Assembly: GCA_946480605.1 (NCBI GenBank)
Contig: CAMLKW010000069.1
Location: forward strand, 1-18,401
Source of the DNA: an uncultured Roseateles sp.
GTDB taxonomy: Bacteria > Pseudomonadota > Gammaproteobacteria > Burkholderiales > Burkholderiaceae
DNA length: 18,401 nt
Direction of reading: 5' to 3'
The first letter of the stretch is position 1. Each line of letters begins with the position of its first letter. Shown one piece after another: positions 9,001-16,631 of the stretch. The notes under the pieces are model-generated. The model was not told the origin of the DNA. It made no database searches and was given only the letters and a program-made list of their open reading frames with translations. The translations under genes and the position numbers were made by a program.

Positions 9001-9137
9001 AAGGCCGGCACCGAATTCATCGGTACCGCCACGCTGCGGAACTGCACCTCCAGCGGCCCGGCATCGGGCAACGCCAGCGCCGCGCCGGCCAACAGCCAAG
9101 CCAGCGGCGCGAGAAGGCCACGAATTAGGGGGTGCAT
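6036..9137 (-). CDS. Membrane diguanylate cyclase with periplasmic beta-propeller and Y_Y_Y sensor
   Basis: The 1033-residue protein is built to sense a periplasmic signal and make cyclic di-GMP in the cytoplasm. A signal peptide (about 1-22) is followed by about a dozen two-component-regulator propeller blades with repeated motifs such as GRVWIGT, GDLWVGS, GRLWVGT and GDVWLGM (about 40-640). A Y_Y_Y domain follows (about 682-758, ending PGRYTLQVKA), then one membrane helix (about 765-783) and a short coiled linker. The GGDEF domain starts at LTDALTGLRNRRYLE (811-825). It has the metal-binding DLDHFKRIND (D863) and an active-site loop reading GGEEV (904-908), with the usual phenylalanine replaced by valine. 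RETD (895-898) is a canonical product-inhibition I-site. ADSALYAAKAQGRDGY closes the domain. No EAL or histidine-kinase domain is present. The start at ATG 9137 gives the signal peptide; only a weak Shine-Dalgarno is seen. It is co-directional with the ABC operon upstream, after a 114-base gap with no clear promoter. Confidence 0.94.
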   Translation of the reverse strand: MHPLIRGLLAPLAWLLAGAALALPDAGPLEVQFRSVAVPMNSVPAFVQDRAGFLWVATARGLTRYDGYRLRPIELAREQTTQRSLGWVRALAAGADGRVWIGTETLGLVVYDPQADRVQALGSPAPRAGPHAPIRALAEDAEGDLWVGSVGQGLYRYRTAAGRFEPQLLQVGGQPEARVLALRVGIGGTVWAGHWQGLARLRPGGAWEQLALPALDGLPASATVLTLLESRGGRVWLGTQDGRLGVVDGDAVRWVQSLRTPVQALAEGPDGRLWVGTKTGLLWVNPGSEAIEARLTHDPRRTMGLAGNDISALLRDRSGAMWVSGYGLGLQRHLFHPALAVRGPDIEPAGVLQDADVRTVLTLASGDVLGATQQGQVVRLDGRRELQTLGELARERRTVVEIMAEAADGSLWMAAAGRLEHRAASGRLLRDWPLDGGRAQRLLVRAGGDVWLGMQEGLYRLAGPDAAALQRVALADGRPLHGAIHALIERPASHELWLGGQAGLYRVRDGLWPEPVPQAPGEGLASPIVVALLAGRDGTVWVDTAVSGLHRLAGWDAQGGARFERVSERLGLEGSFGGNLHEDGQGRIWSQINVYDPRAQRVDSFGSAEGASFGSFWFFASTELPGGGLLFGGSRGLLRVLPEAFAPQPASPPLVISGLRVNGQPHELPRAAGLTLPAGTRSLGVEFAALDYADPSRLRYQYRLLGLDTEWTRVDASARNPSFGPLKPGRYTLQVKASAHQTLWGADQLELPIELLPAWWQTTTARALAVLLALAAIWGWMRWRTRLLRRREAELQALVAERTAELRELSLTDALTGLRNRRYLELRLDDDLRLCLRRFETPEYQKDGEGPGPDADLLLMVLDLDHFKRINDQHGHAAGDAVLVQLAERLRGVFRETDSLVRWGGEEVLVLVRETERREAAALAARVCAAVREKPFDIGAGQTARVTVSIGFSAFPLDPRHPRLWDWRACLGLADSALYAAKAQGRDGYVGAIRADGLSPRDAPQGLPAWQLQTRLEVALGAELEAARPVTPC

Positions 9138-9251
9138 GGGATGGGCATCCTAAGGGCTGCCCACCCGCCTGCCGCCCGGCCGGCGCCGCCGCAACGCCGT
9201 CAGCCGTCCAGTAGTTCGCGCAATCTCACCGCAGCCTGCTCGCAAAGTCGA

Positions 9252-9526
9252 TCATGTGGCAGCAACGCCAGGCTTCTTGCGCTCCAGCGCCAGGCCGATC
9301 AGCGTCGGCCGGTGCTTGAAGACATGGCGCATGGCCAGTGCCGGCAGCGCCACGGCCAGACCGGGTCGCCCAGGCCGCCCGCGGTGGCGGCGAAGTCGCC
9401 CGCCTTCCACAGCGGCAGCACCTCGTCCACCAGCCCCGCCGACGCCAGCACGGACAGCGCGCCGATCGCCCAGATGCCCGTGCCGCCCGGGGCGAGCGGG
9501 TCGAACAGGTTCAGGGGCGCCGACAT
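9252..9526 (-). pseudogene. Small membrane protein frame, apparently broken by a 1-base frameshift
   Basis: The ATG at 9526 lies eight bases after the ATPase stop and opens [17 protein letters not shown], followed by a hydrophobic stretch ([20 protein letters not shown]) and [18 protein letters not shown]. That frame then degrades into [11 protein letters not shown] and stops at 9299. A second frame picks up exactly there with [20 protein letters not shown] and ERKKPGVAAT, ending at the TGA at 9252. Joined by a -1 shift near 9361, the two would make one protein of about 91 residues with two membrane helices. I do not recognise the family. The spacing and strand make it the last gene of the ABC-transporter operon. 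It may be a real pseudogene, a sequencing error or a recoded gene; no classical slippery heptamer is visible at the junction. Confidence 0.55.
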
Positions 9527-9534
9527 GGTGGGCG

Positions 9535-10218
<684 letters not shown>

Positions 10219-10220
10219 GT

Positions 10221-11495
10221 TCAATCCAGTTGGAGAGCTTGAGCGCCCAAGAAGGCGCGGTAGGGGGAGACGACGACCTGCTCGCCGGGTTGCAGGCCGC
10301 CCAGCACTTCGATGACACCATCGGCGCGGCGGCCCAGTTGCAACGGGCGGCGCTCGGCGTGGCGGCCGTCGGCGTCCAGCACGAAGGCCCAGGCGCCGCC
10401 GGTGTCGGCGTAGAAGCCGCCATCGGGCAGCAGCAGCGCCTGCGTGGGCTGACCCAGCGCGAGGCGCACGTCCAGGCCCTGGCCGACCTGCAGCGGCGGT
10501 GGGTCGGCATCGAACACCAGCTCGACGCTGAAGCGGCCGTCCTTGACCTGCGGGTCGATGCGGGCCACGCGCAGCGCATGCTCGCGGCCGTCATGCGCCA
10601 GCGTGGCGGCCAGGCCCTCGCGCACGCGGCCCAGGTGGAATTCGTCCAGCCGCAGGTCCAGCTTGAAGCGGCCCAGGCTGTCCAGCCGCGCGATGCGCGT
10701 GCCGGCACGCACGCTCTCGCCGACCTGCAGCGCCAGGCCCGTCACGCGGCCGGCCACCGGCGCGCGCACAGCCAGGCCCTCGCTGGCGGTGCGCATCGCG
10801 TCCAGCCGCTTGTTCAGGTCGTTGACGGCGCGCTGCATGGCCTGCACGGACTGTTCGCGCACGGCCAGCTCCTCGCGGCCATCGGCCTGCTGCTGGGCGT
10901 ACAGGCGTTCGGCCAGCGCCAGCTTGTCGGCCGAGTCCTCCAGCGCCGACGGCGACAGGAAGCCGGTGGCCGCCAGCTCGCGGTTGCGCTGGTGCAGGCG
11001 GCGCACGCGTTCCAGCTCGAACTCGCCTTCAGTCAGCGTGCGGCGCTGCGCGGCCTGGGCCTGCATCCACGCGGCGCGCAGCGTCGAGAAGTTGGCCAGC
11101 TGCTGGGCCGCCTCGCTGGAGCGCGCCATCAGCTCCTGCGCGCGCTGCGTGCTGCTCAGCGCCACCAGCAGCTGGCCGGCCTCGACGCGCTCGCCGTCCT
11201 TCACCAGCACCTGCTCCACGCGGCCCTCCTCGCTGGCGTCCAGCAGTACGGACTGCAGCGGCAATGCGGTGGCGCGGCCGACGACGACATCGCGGAAGGA
11301 GCCGGTCCTGGCAGCGGCGATCTCCACGTCGGCCCGCGACACGGGCACGCCGCGCGGCCAGTAACGCACGATCATCAGGGTCATCGCCAACAGCACCAGG
11401 GCGGCCAGCACGGCCACACCGTAGCGGCGCGGCACCGCCACACGGCGGTCCATCGCGGCGCCGGTGGCGGGCAGGGGGCGCACCACGGCACTCAT
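10221..11495 (-). CDS. Periplasmic adaptor (HlyD/MacA-type membrane fusion protein)
   Basis: This 424-residue protein is anchored in the inner membrane by one N-terminal helix (about 24-43) and otherwise periplasmic. Two half-lipoyl segments (about 79-113, with [25 protein letters not shown] sequence, and about 239-272, with [12 protein letters not shown] and GESVRAGT) flank a long alpha-helical hairpin (about 115-238) rich in A, L, E, R and Q. Beta-barrel and membrane-proximal regions follow ([32 protein letters not shown]). This is the adaptor layout of MacA and related proteins that link an ABC permease to an outer-membrane channel. No channel (TolC-like) gene is in the window. The start is ATG 11495, 39 bases after the upstream permease stop, with AGAGG about ten bases before it. 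Its stop nearly abuts the ATPase start. Confidence 0.92.
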   Translation of the reverse strand: MSAVVRPLPATGAAMDRRVAVPRRYGVAVLAALVLLAMTLMIVRYWPRGVPVSRADVEIAAARTGSFRDVVVGRATALPLQSVLLDASEEGRVEQVLVKDGERVEAGQLLVALSSTQRAQELMARSSEAAQQLANFSTLRAAWMQAQAAQRRTLTEGEFELERVRRLHQRNRELAATGFLSPSALEDSADKLALAERLYAQQQADGREELAVREQSVQAMQRAVNDLNKRLDAMRTASEGLAVRAPVAGRVTGLALQVGESVRAGTRIARLDSLGRFKLDLRLDEFHLGRVREGLAATLAHDGREHALRVARIDPQVKDGRFSVELVFDADPPPLQVGQGLDVRLALGQPTQALLLPDGGFYADTGGAWAFVLDADGRHAERRPLQLGRRADGVIEVLGGLQPGEQVVVSPYRAFLGAQALQLD

Positions 11496-11534
11496 CGCCG
11501 CAACGCCTCTGTGGCAAGGACGTTGCTCGCCACA

Positions 11535-13994
11535 TCAACCCCGCAACGCTTGCAACGGCCGCAGCGCCAGCGCCGCGCGCAGGTGGCGCGCCACGGCGAT
11601 GGCCGTGACCGCCGCCAGCAGTGCCACGGCCGCCAGCAGCACCCAGGCCGACCCCGGCCCCACCGGCGCGCGCTCGACGAAGTCCGCGAGGTAGCGCTGC
11701 GACAACCACCCGGCCACCGGCAGCGCCAGCGCGCAGGCCACGGCCAGCACGCCGGCGAACTCGGCCACCAGCAACCGCGCGACGGCGCCGGCCCCCGCGC
11801 CATGCAGCTTGCGCAGCACGATCTCGCGCTCGCGCCGGCGCAGCGTGTAGGCGGCCAGCGCGTAGATGCCCACGGCCGCGAGGCCCAGCGCCAGCAGGCC
11901 GGCGACGCCGATGAGCCGCCCCAGCCGGGCGTCGTCGGCCACCGTCTGCAGCAGCATGTCGCGCACCGGCAGTGCCTGGGCGTGCACGTCGGGGAAATGC
12001 TTGCGCACCAGGGCCGGCAGCTTGGCACGCGTGGCGAGCGGGTCGCGGCTGTGCGCGGCGATGACGGCCGAGCCGCGCTCCACCACGGGGCGGATCGCAT
12101 GCGGCTGCGGCGGGCTGCGCGGGCCCTCCAGGCGGATGTCCTCGATGACGGCCACGACGGCAGCGGGCCGGCCCGCGTTGATGTTGAGCGGCGTGCCCAG
12201 CACGCGGCCCACGGCGGCCTCGGGGCTGGCAAAACCCAGCGCGCGCACGGCGCTGCGGTCCAGCACGACGGCACCCTGGGCGGCTTCGGCCACATGATCG
12301 GCCGACAGCCGGCCGGCGATGATGCGCATGCCGTAGACCTGCAGGTAGCCCGGCGTGAAGTCCACGCCGGTGCGCAGGCTGACCGGCTGGCCGGAGGCGC
12401 CGCGGAACTCGCCGTACCAGTTGGAGAAGTCGCGCCCGGGTACGTCGTCGGCCGCCGCGGCGGCGATGACCTCGGGCCAGCGGCGCACTTCCTCCAGCAT
12501 CGCGTTCGTCTGCGCCGGCTGCGACCACCAGGGCAGGTCGATGGCCACGCGGTCCTTCACGTCGAAGCCGCGCGGCAGGGTGCCCGCGTACTCCGCCTGC
12601 CACAGCACCGTGAACGCCAGCGACGCGAACACGGCGGCGGCGCCGAACTGCGCCGTCGTCATCAGCCGGCGCAGCCAGCGGCTGGCCGCACCTTCGCTGT
12701 GGCTGCGCCCGGCCAGCGACTCCGCCGGCCGCACGCGCAGCGCGATGTGGGTCAGCGGCAGCGCGCTGACGGCGGCTATCGATCCGCACAGCAGCGCCGT
12801 CAGCGCCACCATGCCGACGCTGAGCACCGGTGCATGGAACTGCCGCTGCAGCAGCACCTGCGCGAGCGGCGTGGCCCACCAGGCCAGCAGCAGGCCCAGT
12901 GCGCCGGCCAGCCCCGCGACGACGGCGGCCTCGACGAAGAACTGCCCGGCCAGCTGCGCCGCGCCCGCGCCCAGCGACTTGCGCAGGCCGATCTCGCGCT
13001 GGCGCTTCAGGGTGCGCACGCTCCACAGGTTGATGAAGTTGATGACGGCCAGCGCCAGCACGCCGGCCGCCGCCGCGGCCAGGCTGCCCAGCTGCAGGCG
13101 GCGCTGCGGGCTGCCGGCGCCGTGCAGGCCGACATCGGCCAGCGGCAGCGCCCGCAGGTAGCCGGCCGGGCCGCCGCCCTTCAGGAAGTCCATCGGGAAG
13201 CCGGGCGGCAGCGGCTGCTGCTCGGCCAGGCGCTGCGCCAGCGCGGTCAGCTGCTGCGGCTGCGCACCGGGCAGCAGGCGGGCGAACAGCCGGCCGCTGG
13301 TCTGGTGCCAGTTGTCCGCGATCTTCAGGTAGGCCTTGGCGGCGGGGGCATGAAAGCCGGCGATGGCGTCGAACACCAGCGTGCCGTTCAGGTTGGGCGT
13401 GGGCAGCACCGCCTTGACCGTCAGCGCGAACTGGCCGCCGGGCGAGCCGTCGGGCATGGGCGGCAATGCGATCGTGAACGAGCGGCCCAGCGCGTCCGAG
13501 GTGCCGAACAGGCGTTCGGCCGCCTGCACGGTCAGCGCGATGCCTTCCGGCGTCGACAGTGCCGCTGCCAGGTCGCCCGCCAACGGCGGCATGCCGAACA
13601 AGGCCTGCACATCGGCATCGGCCAGCGCGATGTCCAGCCGCGTGCTGCGCCGCCCGCCCTGCGCGTCCACGGCCTGGGACGGCAGCTGCGTTCTGAGCAC
13701 GCGGCTCATTGCCGCGACCGGCGCGCCGGCATCGCGCAGGCCGCCGTACAGCGGCACGGCGGGCACGTCGCCGAACCAGTCGGTCGTGATGCCGCCGGGG
13801 CCGCGACCACGGAACTCGAAGGTGACCAGCCGGTCGCCCTCGGGCAGGTCGCCGTCGGGCCACAGCGTGTCCTGCAGCATGCTGGCCGTCAGCAGCGCGA
13901 GTGCCAGGCCCAGCGCCAGGCCGGCCACGACGAGGGCCGCGGCGCCGGGTTCGGTGCGCAGCTGGCGCCAGGCGGTGAAGGTGAAGCGTGTCAT
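11535..13994 (-). CDS. FtsX/MacB-type ABC transporter permease, 8 helices (second copy)
   Basis: The 819-residue permease has two MacB-like modules, each with one N-terminal helix, a large periplasmic domain and three C-terminal helices. Helices are about residues 19-41, 302-326, 351-377, 392-414, 444-464, 691-716, 741-764 and 781-802. The cytoplasmic coupling segments are RTLKRQREIGLRKSLGA after the second helix and YTLRRREREIVLRKLHGA after the sixth, the usual FtsX hallmarks. It is a clear paralogue of the neighbouring permease, collinear over most of its length with only a 6-residue length difference. It follows that gene after a 10-base gap, with GAGGGGG overlapping the upstream stop as ribosome binding site. 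The two permeases probably form a heterodimer with the ATPase. Substrate unknown; efflux or envelope defence is inferred from family and context. Confidence 0.94.
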   Translation of the reverse strand: MTRFTFTAWRQLRTEPGAAALVVAGLALGLALALLTASMLQDTLWPDGDLPEGDRLVTFEFRGRGPGGITTDWFGDVPAVPLYGGLRDAGAPVAAMSRVLRTQLPSQAVDAQGGRRSTRLDIALADADVQALFGMPPLAGDLAAALSTPEGIALTVQAAERLFGTSDALGRSFTIALPPMPDGSPGGQFALTVKAVLPTPNLNGTLVFDAIAGFHAPAAKAYLKIADNWHQTSGRLFARLLPGAQPQQLTALAQRLAEQQPLPPGFPMDFLKGGGPAGYLRALPLADVGLHGAGSPQRRLQLGSLAAAAAGVLALAVINFINLWSVRTLKRQREIGLRKSLGAGAAQLAGQFFVEAAVVAGLAGALGLLLAWWATPLAQVLLQRQFHAPVLSVGMVALTALLCGSIAAVSALPLTHIALRVRPAESLAGRSHSEGAASRWLRRLMTTAQFGAAAVFASLAFTVLWQAEYAGTLPRGFDVKDRVAIDLPWWSQPAQTNAMLEEVRRWPEVIAAAAADDVPGRDFSNWYGEFRGASGQPVSLRTGVDFTPGYLQVYGMRIIAGRLSADHVAEAAQGAVVLDRSAVRALGFASPEAAVGRVLGTPLNINAGRPAAVVAVIEDIRLEGPRSPPQPHAIRPVVERGSAVIAAHSRDPLATRAKLPALVRKHFPDVHAQALPVRDMLLQTVADDARLGRLIGVAGLLALGLAAVGIYALAAYTLRRREREIVLRKLHGAGAGAVARLLVAEFAGVLAVACALALPVAGWLSQRYLADFVERAPVGPGSAWVLLAAVALLAAVTAIAVARHLRAALALRPLQALRG
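12694..12767. repeat. 74-bp identical block shared with the other permease gene (copy A)
   Basis: This stretch is identical base for base to 15164-15237, exactly 2470 bases away, the same offset that separates the two permease stop codons. It encodes the end of the fourth helix and the linker THIALRVRPAESLAGRSHSE. Both copies lie in direct orientation inside collinear paralogous genes, so this is a relic of tandem duplication or later gene conversion, not a mobile repeat. Confidence 0.85.
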
Positions 13995-14004
13995 CCGCGC
14001 CCCC

Positions 14005-16482
14005 TCATCCGCGCAAGGCCTGCAGCGGACGCAGCGCCAGCGCCGCGCGCAGGTGGCGCGTCACGGCCGCCACTGTGACCATCGCCAGCAAGCCCACCGC
14101 GGCCAGCAGCACCCACAGCGACCCCGGCCCCACCGGCGCGCGCTCGACGAAGCGGCTGAGGTAGAGCTGCGTCATCCACGCCGCCGCCGGCAGCGCCACC
14201 AGGCAGGCAGCCGCCAGCACGCCGGCAAACTCCATCGCCAGCAGCCGCGCCACCGCGCCGGCGCCGGCACCGTGCAGCTTGCGCAGCACGATCTCGCGCT
14301 CGCGGCGGCGCAGCGTGTAGGCCGCCAGTGCGTAGATGCCCACGGCCGCCAGCAGCAGGGCCAGCGCGCCCGTCACGCCGATGAGGGTGCCGATGCGCGT
14401 GTCCTCCGCCATCGTGCGCGCCTGCTGTTCGCGCACCGACAGCACCTGCGCCTGCGCGTCGGGCAGCATGTCGTTGACGAGGGCGGCCAGCTTGCGACGC
14501 GTCTCGGCGGGCTGGCGGCTGTGCACGCTGATGACGCCGGTGCCATGGTCGACGACGGGCATCAGCACGTTGGGCGAGCGCGGCAGGTGGGGGCGATCAA
14601 AGCGCAGGTCTTCGATGACGGCGACGACGACGATGGGCTGGCCGATGCGGTACTCCGGGATCACGCCCACGCTCTGGCCGATGGCCGCCTCGGGGTTGGC
14701 AAAGCCCAGCGCCGTCACCGCGCTGCGGTCCAGCACCGCGCCGTTGCGGCCCACCTCGGCGCGGTGATCGGCGGTCAGCTTGCCCGCCAGGACGCGCACG
14801 CCGTAGAGCTCCAGCCAGCCCGGCGTGAACTCCATGCTGGTGCGCAAGTTCACCGGCTGGCCATTGGGGCCGCGAAACTCGGAGTACCACTTGCTGAGGT
14901 CGCGGCCCGGCACGTCGAGCGACGCCGCCGCCGCGATGACCTCGGGCCAGGTGTTGACGCGCGCCAGCAGGGCCCGCGTCTGCGCGGCCACCGTCTCGGG
15001 CGGCAGGTCCACGGCGAGGCGGTTGTCGACCTCGAAGCCACGCGGCAGGTCGGCGACATGCTGCGTCTGCCAGGCCACCGTGAGTGCCAGCGCCGCGAAC
15101 AGCGCGGCCGCACCGAACTGCACCGTCGTCATCAGGCGGCGCAGCCAGCGGCTGGCCACGCCCTCGCTGTGGCTGCGCCCGGCCAGCGACTCCGCCGGCC
15201 GCACGCGCAGCGCGATGTGGGTCAGCGGCAGCGCGCTCACGGCCGCGATGGCCCCGCACAGCAGCGCCGTCAGCGCCACCGAGGCAGGCGACAGCACGGG
15301 GGCGTCGAAGCTATGCTGCATCAGCACCGACACCGCCGGCGTGGCCCACCAGGCCAGCAGCAGACCCAGGCCACCGGCCAGGCCGGCCACGACCAGCGCC
15401 TCGACGAAGAACTGCGCCGCCAGGGCCGGCGCCCCCGCACCGAGCGACTTGCGCAGGCCGATCTCGCGCTGGCGGCGCAGGGTGCGCACGCTCCACAGGT
15501 TGACGAAGTTGATGACGGCCAGCGCCAGCACGCCGGCCGCCGCGGCGGCCAGGCTGCCCAGGCGCAGGCGGCGGTCCGGGCTGCCGGCGCCGTGCAGGCC
15601 GATGTCCGGCACCGGCAGCGCGCGCAGGTAGGCCCACCAGCCGCCGCCCTTCAGGAAGTCGGCCGGCATGCCCGACGGGATGGGCTGCTTCTCGAACAGC
15701 CGCTGGGCCAGCTCACCCAACCGGGCCGCCGTCGCGCCGGGCTGCAGGCGCGCATACAGGCGGCCGTTGCCCCAGCTCCACATCGCGTAGCGGTCGACGT
15801 AGGCCTTGGCGGCCGGCGCGTTGAAGCCGGCGAGGGCGTCGTAGATCAGCGTCGAGTTCAGCTTGGGCGAGGGGATGACGGCCATCACGGTCAGCGTGAT
15901 CGTCAGCGTCCGGGCCTGGCCGGGTGCACCCTCCACCGTGGTGGTGACAGTCACCGGCTTGCCCACGACGTGGGTCGTGCCGAACAGCTTGTTGGCGCCC
16001 TGCTCGGTCAGCGCCACGCCATCGGGCGAGGCCAGCGCCGCGCGCAGGTCACCGGCGATGGGCTGGATGCCGAACAGCGCCTCGATGTCGGGGTCGGCCA
16101 GGGCGGCCGCCAGCCGCGCATGGTGCTGCGCGCCGTGGGCGTCGACGGCACTCATCAACAGCGGGAAGTAGATGACCCGGCTCATCCCGGCCACCGGCGC
16201 GCCGGTGTCGCGCAAGGCACTTCTCAGCGGTGTGGCGGGCACCTCGGCGTACCACTCCGAGGTGCCACCACCGGGCTGGCGCACCTTCCACTCGAAGGCG
16301 ACGAGACGCTCCACGTCGGGCAGGTGGGCATCGGGCCACAGCGTGTCGCGCAGGAAGCTGGCCGTCAGCAGCGTCAACGCCAGGCCCAGCGCCAGGCCGG
16401 TGATGACGAGGGCGGCCGGACCGGGCTCGGCGCGCAACTGGCGCCAGGCGCCGCGCCAGATGGTGGGTGAGAGCAGCTTCAT
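14005..16482 (-). CDS. FtsX/MacB-type ABC transporter permease, 8 helices (first copy, operon leader)
   Basis: The 825-residue permease is the first gene of the ABC operon. Predicted helices are about 22-44, 308-332, 357-383, 398-420, 450-470, 697-722, 747-770 and 787-808, with two large periplasmic MacB_PCD-like domains (about 45-305 and 471-695). RTLRRQREIGLRKSLGA (333-349) and YTLRRREREIVLRKLHGA (722-739) are FtsX-type coupling segments. MacB itself has only one such module fused to its ATPase; here the modules are doubled and the ATPase is separate. ATG 16482 (MKLLSPTIWRGAWRQLR) is chosen because it aligns with the paralogue's N-terminus. The open frame extends to 16590, but that stretch overlaps the promoter and activator sites. 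AAGAG lies five bases upstream, yet the predicted sigma-54 start would leave almost no leader. Confidence 0.94.
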   Translation of the reverse strand: MKLLSPTIWRGAWRQLRAEPGPAALVITGLALGLALTLLTASFLRDTLWPDAHLPDVERLVAFEWKVRQPGGGTSEWYAEVPATPLRSALRDTGAPVAGMSRVIYFPLLMSAVDAHGAQHHARLAAALADPDIEALFGIQPIAGDLRAALASPDGVALTEQGANKLFGTTHVVGKPVTVTTTVEGAPGQARTLTITLTVMAVIPSPKLNSTLIYDALAGFNAPAAKAYVDRYAMWSWGNGRLYARLQPGATAARLGELAQRLFEKQPIPSGMPADFLKGGGWWAYLRALPVPDIGLHGAGSPDRRLRLGSLAAAAAGVLALAVINFVNLWSVRTLRRQREIGLRKSLGAGAPALAAQFFVEALVVAGLAGGLGLLLAWWATPAVSVLMQHSFDAPVLSPASVALTALLCGAIAAVSALPLTHIALRVRPAESLAGRSHSEGVASRWLRRLMTTVQFGAAALFAALALTVAWQTQHVADLPRGFEVDNRLAVDLPPETVAAQTRALLARVNTWPEVIAAAASLDVPGRDLSKWYSEFRGPNGQPVNLRTSMEFTPGWLELYGVRVLAGKLTADHRAEVGRNGAVLDRSAVTALGFANPEAAIGQSVGVIPEYRIGQPIVVVAVIEDLRFDRPHLPRSPNVLMPVVDHGTGVISVHSRQPAETRRKLAALVNDMLPDAQAQVLSVREQQARTMAEDTRIGTLIGVTGALALLLAAVGIYALAAYTLRRREREIVLRKLHGAGAGAVARLLAMEFAGVLAAACLVALPAAAWMTQLYLSRFVERAPVGPGSLWVLLAAVGLLAMVTVAAVTRHLRAALALRPLQALRG
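15164..15237. repeat. 74-bp identical block shared with the other permease gene (copy B)
   Basis: Identical to 12694-12767 in direct orientation, 2470 bases apart. Flanking regions (for example around 15491-15560 against 13021-13090) are also nearly identical, showing that the two permease genes arose by tandem duplication. Confidence 0.85.
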
Positions 16483-16493
16483 GGCGGCTCTTT

Positions 16494-16509
16494 TGCAAGA
16501 GGCGGGCCA
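16494..16509 (-). promoter_or_regulatory. Sigma-54 (-24/-12) promoter for the ABC-transporter operon
   Basis: On the minus strand TGGCCCG-CCTC-TTGCA runs from 16509 to 16494. Against the sigma-54 consensus TGGCACG-N4-TTGCW only the fifth base differs. The GG and GC pairs have the obligatory 10-base spacing. It faces the first permease gene, and the neighbouring divergent gene encodes a sigma-54 activator, which makes chance unlikely. The -12 cytosine is at 16495, so the transcript should begin near 16483, directly before the ATG at 16482. Confidence 0.78.
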
Positions 16510-16515
16510 TGGGCG

Positions 16516-16529
16516 TTTCCCAGGGGAAA
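16516..16529. promoter_or_regulatory. 14-bp dyad TTTCCC-AG-GGGAAA between promoter and activator sites
   Basis: A perfect inverted repeat with 6-base arms and a 2-base spacer, just upstream of the -24 element. It does not match the GTCCG/CGGAC half-sites, so if functional it would bind something else. It could be chance. Confidence 0.3.
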
Positions 16530-16551
16530 AGGCCCGGCAAGCGCGGTGAAC

Positions 16552-16565
16552 GTCCGCTTGCGGAC
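16552..16565. promoter_or_regulatory. Upstream activator site 1 (GTCCGC-TT-GCGGAC)
   Basis: A perfect 14-bp dyad centred at about 16558.5, 63 bases upstream of the -12 element of the sigma-54 promoter. It shares the GTCCG-N4-CGGAC core with site 2. It is the expected kind of binding site for the Fis-type helix-turn-helix of the divergent activator. Confidence 0.65.
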
Positions 16566-16573
16566 AGCCGGAC

Positions 16574-16589
16574 TGTCCGGTTCCGGACA
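16574..16589. promoter_or_regulatory. Upstream activator site 2 (TGTCCGG-TT-CCGGACA)
   Basis: A perfect 16-bp dyad centred at about 16581.5, which is 23 bases (about two helical turns) from site 1. An extra CGGAC half-site at 16569-16573 lies between the two and can also pair with GTCCG at 16575-16579, giving five half-sites in 37 bases. The tandem same-face arrangement is typical of enhancer sites that assemble NtrC-family oligomers. Confidence 0.68.
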
Positions 16590-16596
16590 CCGCCTT

Positions 16597-16631
16597 GCCC
16601 GCTGCACAGGCGGGCGCTTAGAGTCGCGCCC
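16597..16631 (+). other. Two overlapping, mutually exclusive hairpins before the activator gene
   Basis: GCCCGC (16597-16602) can pair with GCGGGC (16610-16615). GGGCGC (16612-16617) can pair with GCGCCC (16626-16631). The two stems share bases 16612-16615, so only one can form. The second ends five bases before the ATG at 16636 and would cover the usual ribosome-binding position, where no good Shine-Dalgarno sequence is visible. In DNA this GC-rich the pairing could be fortuitous. Confidence 0.3.

Noticed and set aside
9138..9251. Promoter or terminator before the diguanylate cyclase
   Set aside because: No -35/-10 pair with sensible spacing and no stem followed by a T-tract could be found in these 114 bases.
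9190..9298. Short minus-strand coding-like tail (LALLPHDRLCEQAAV, RLRELLDG) after the broken small frame
   Set aside because: It continues the abandoned first frame past its stop and has no start codon or recognisable homology; chance is as likely as a gene remnant.
11496..11534. TGGC and TTGC boxes between the second permease and the adaptor
   Set aside because: GG and GC are 14 rather than 10 bases apart, which is not a working sigma-54 geometry.
10230..14078. 1282-residue open frame on the plus strand opposite the adaptor and a permease
   Set aside because: Antisense shadow of recognisable genes, made of low-complexity H, R, Q, A and G-rich sequence with no domain.
13363..16470. 1035-residue open frame on the plus strand opposite both permeases
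   Set aside because: Antisense shadow. Its internal repeats only reflect the duplicated permease genes on the other strand.
16583..16600. Possible second sigma-54 site facing the activator gene (CGGACACCGCCTTGCC)
   Set aside because: GG-N10-GC spacing and TTGC are present, but most of the -24 box (TGGCACG) and the final W do not match. It also overlaps activator site 2. Too weak to call.
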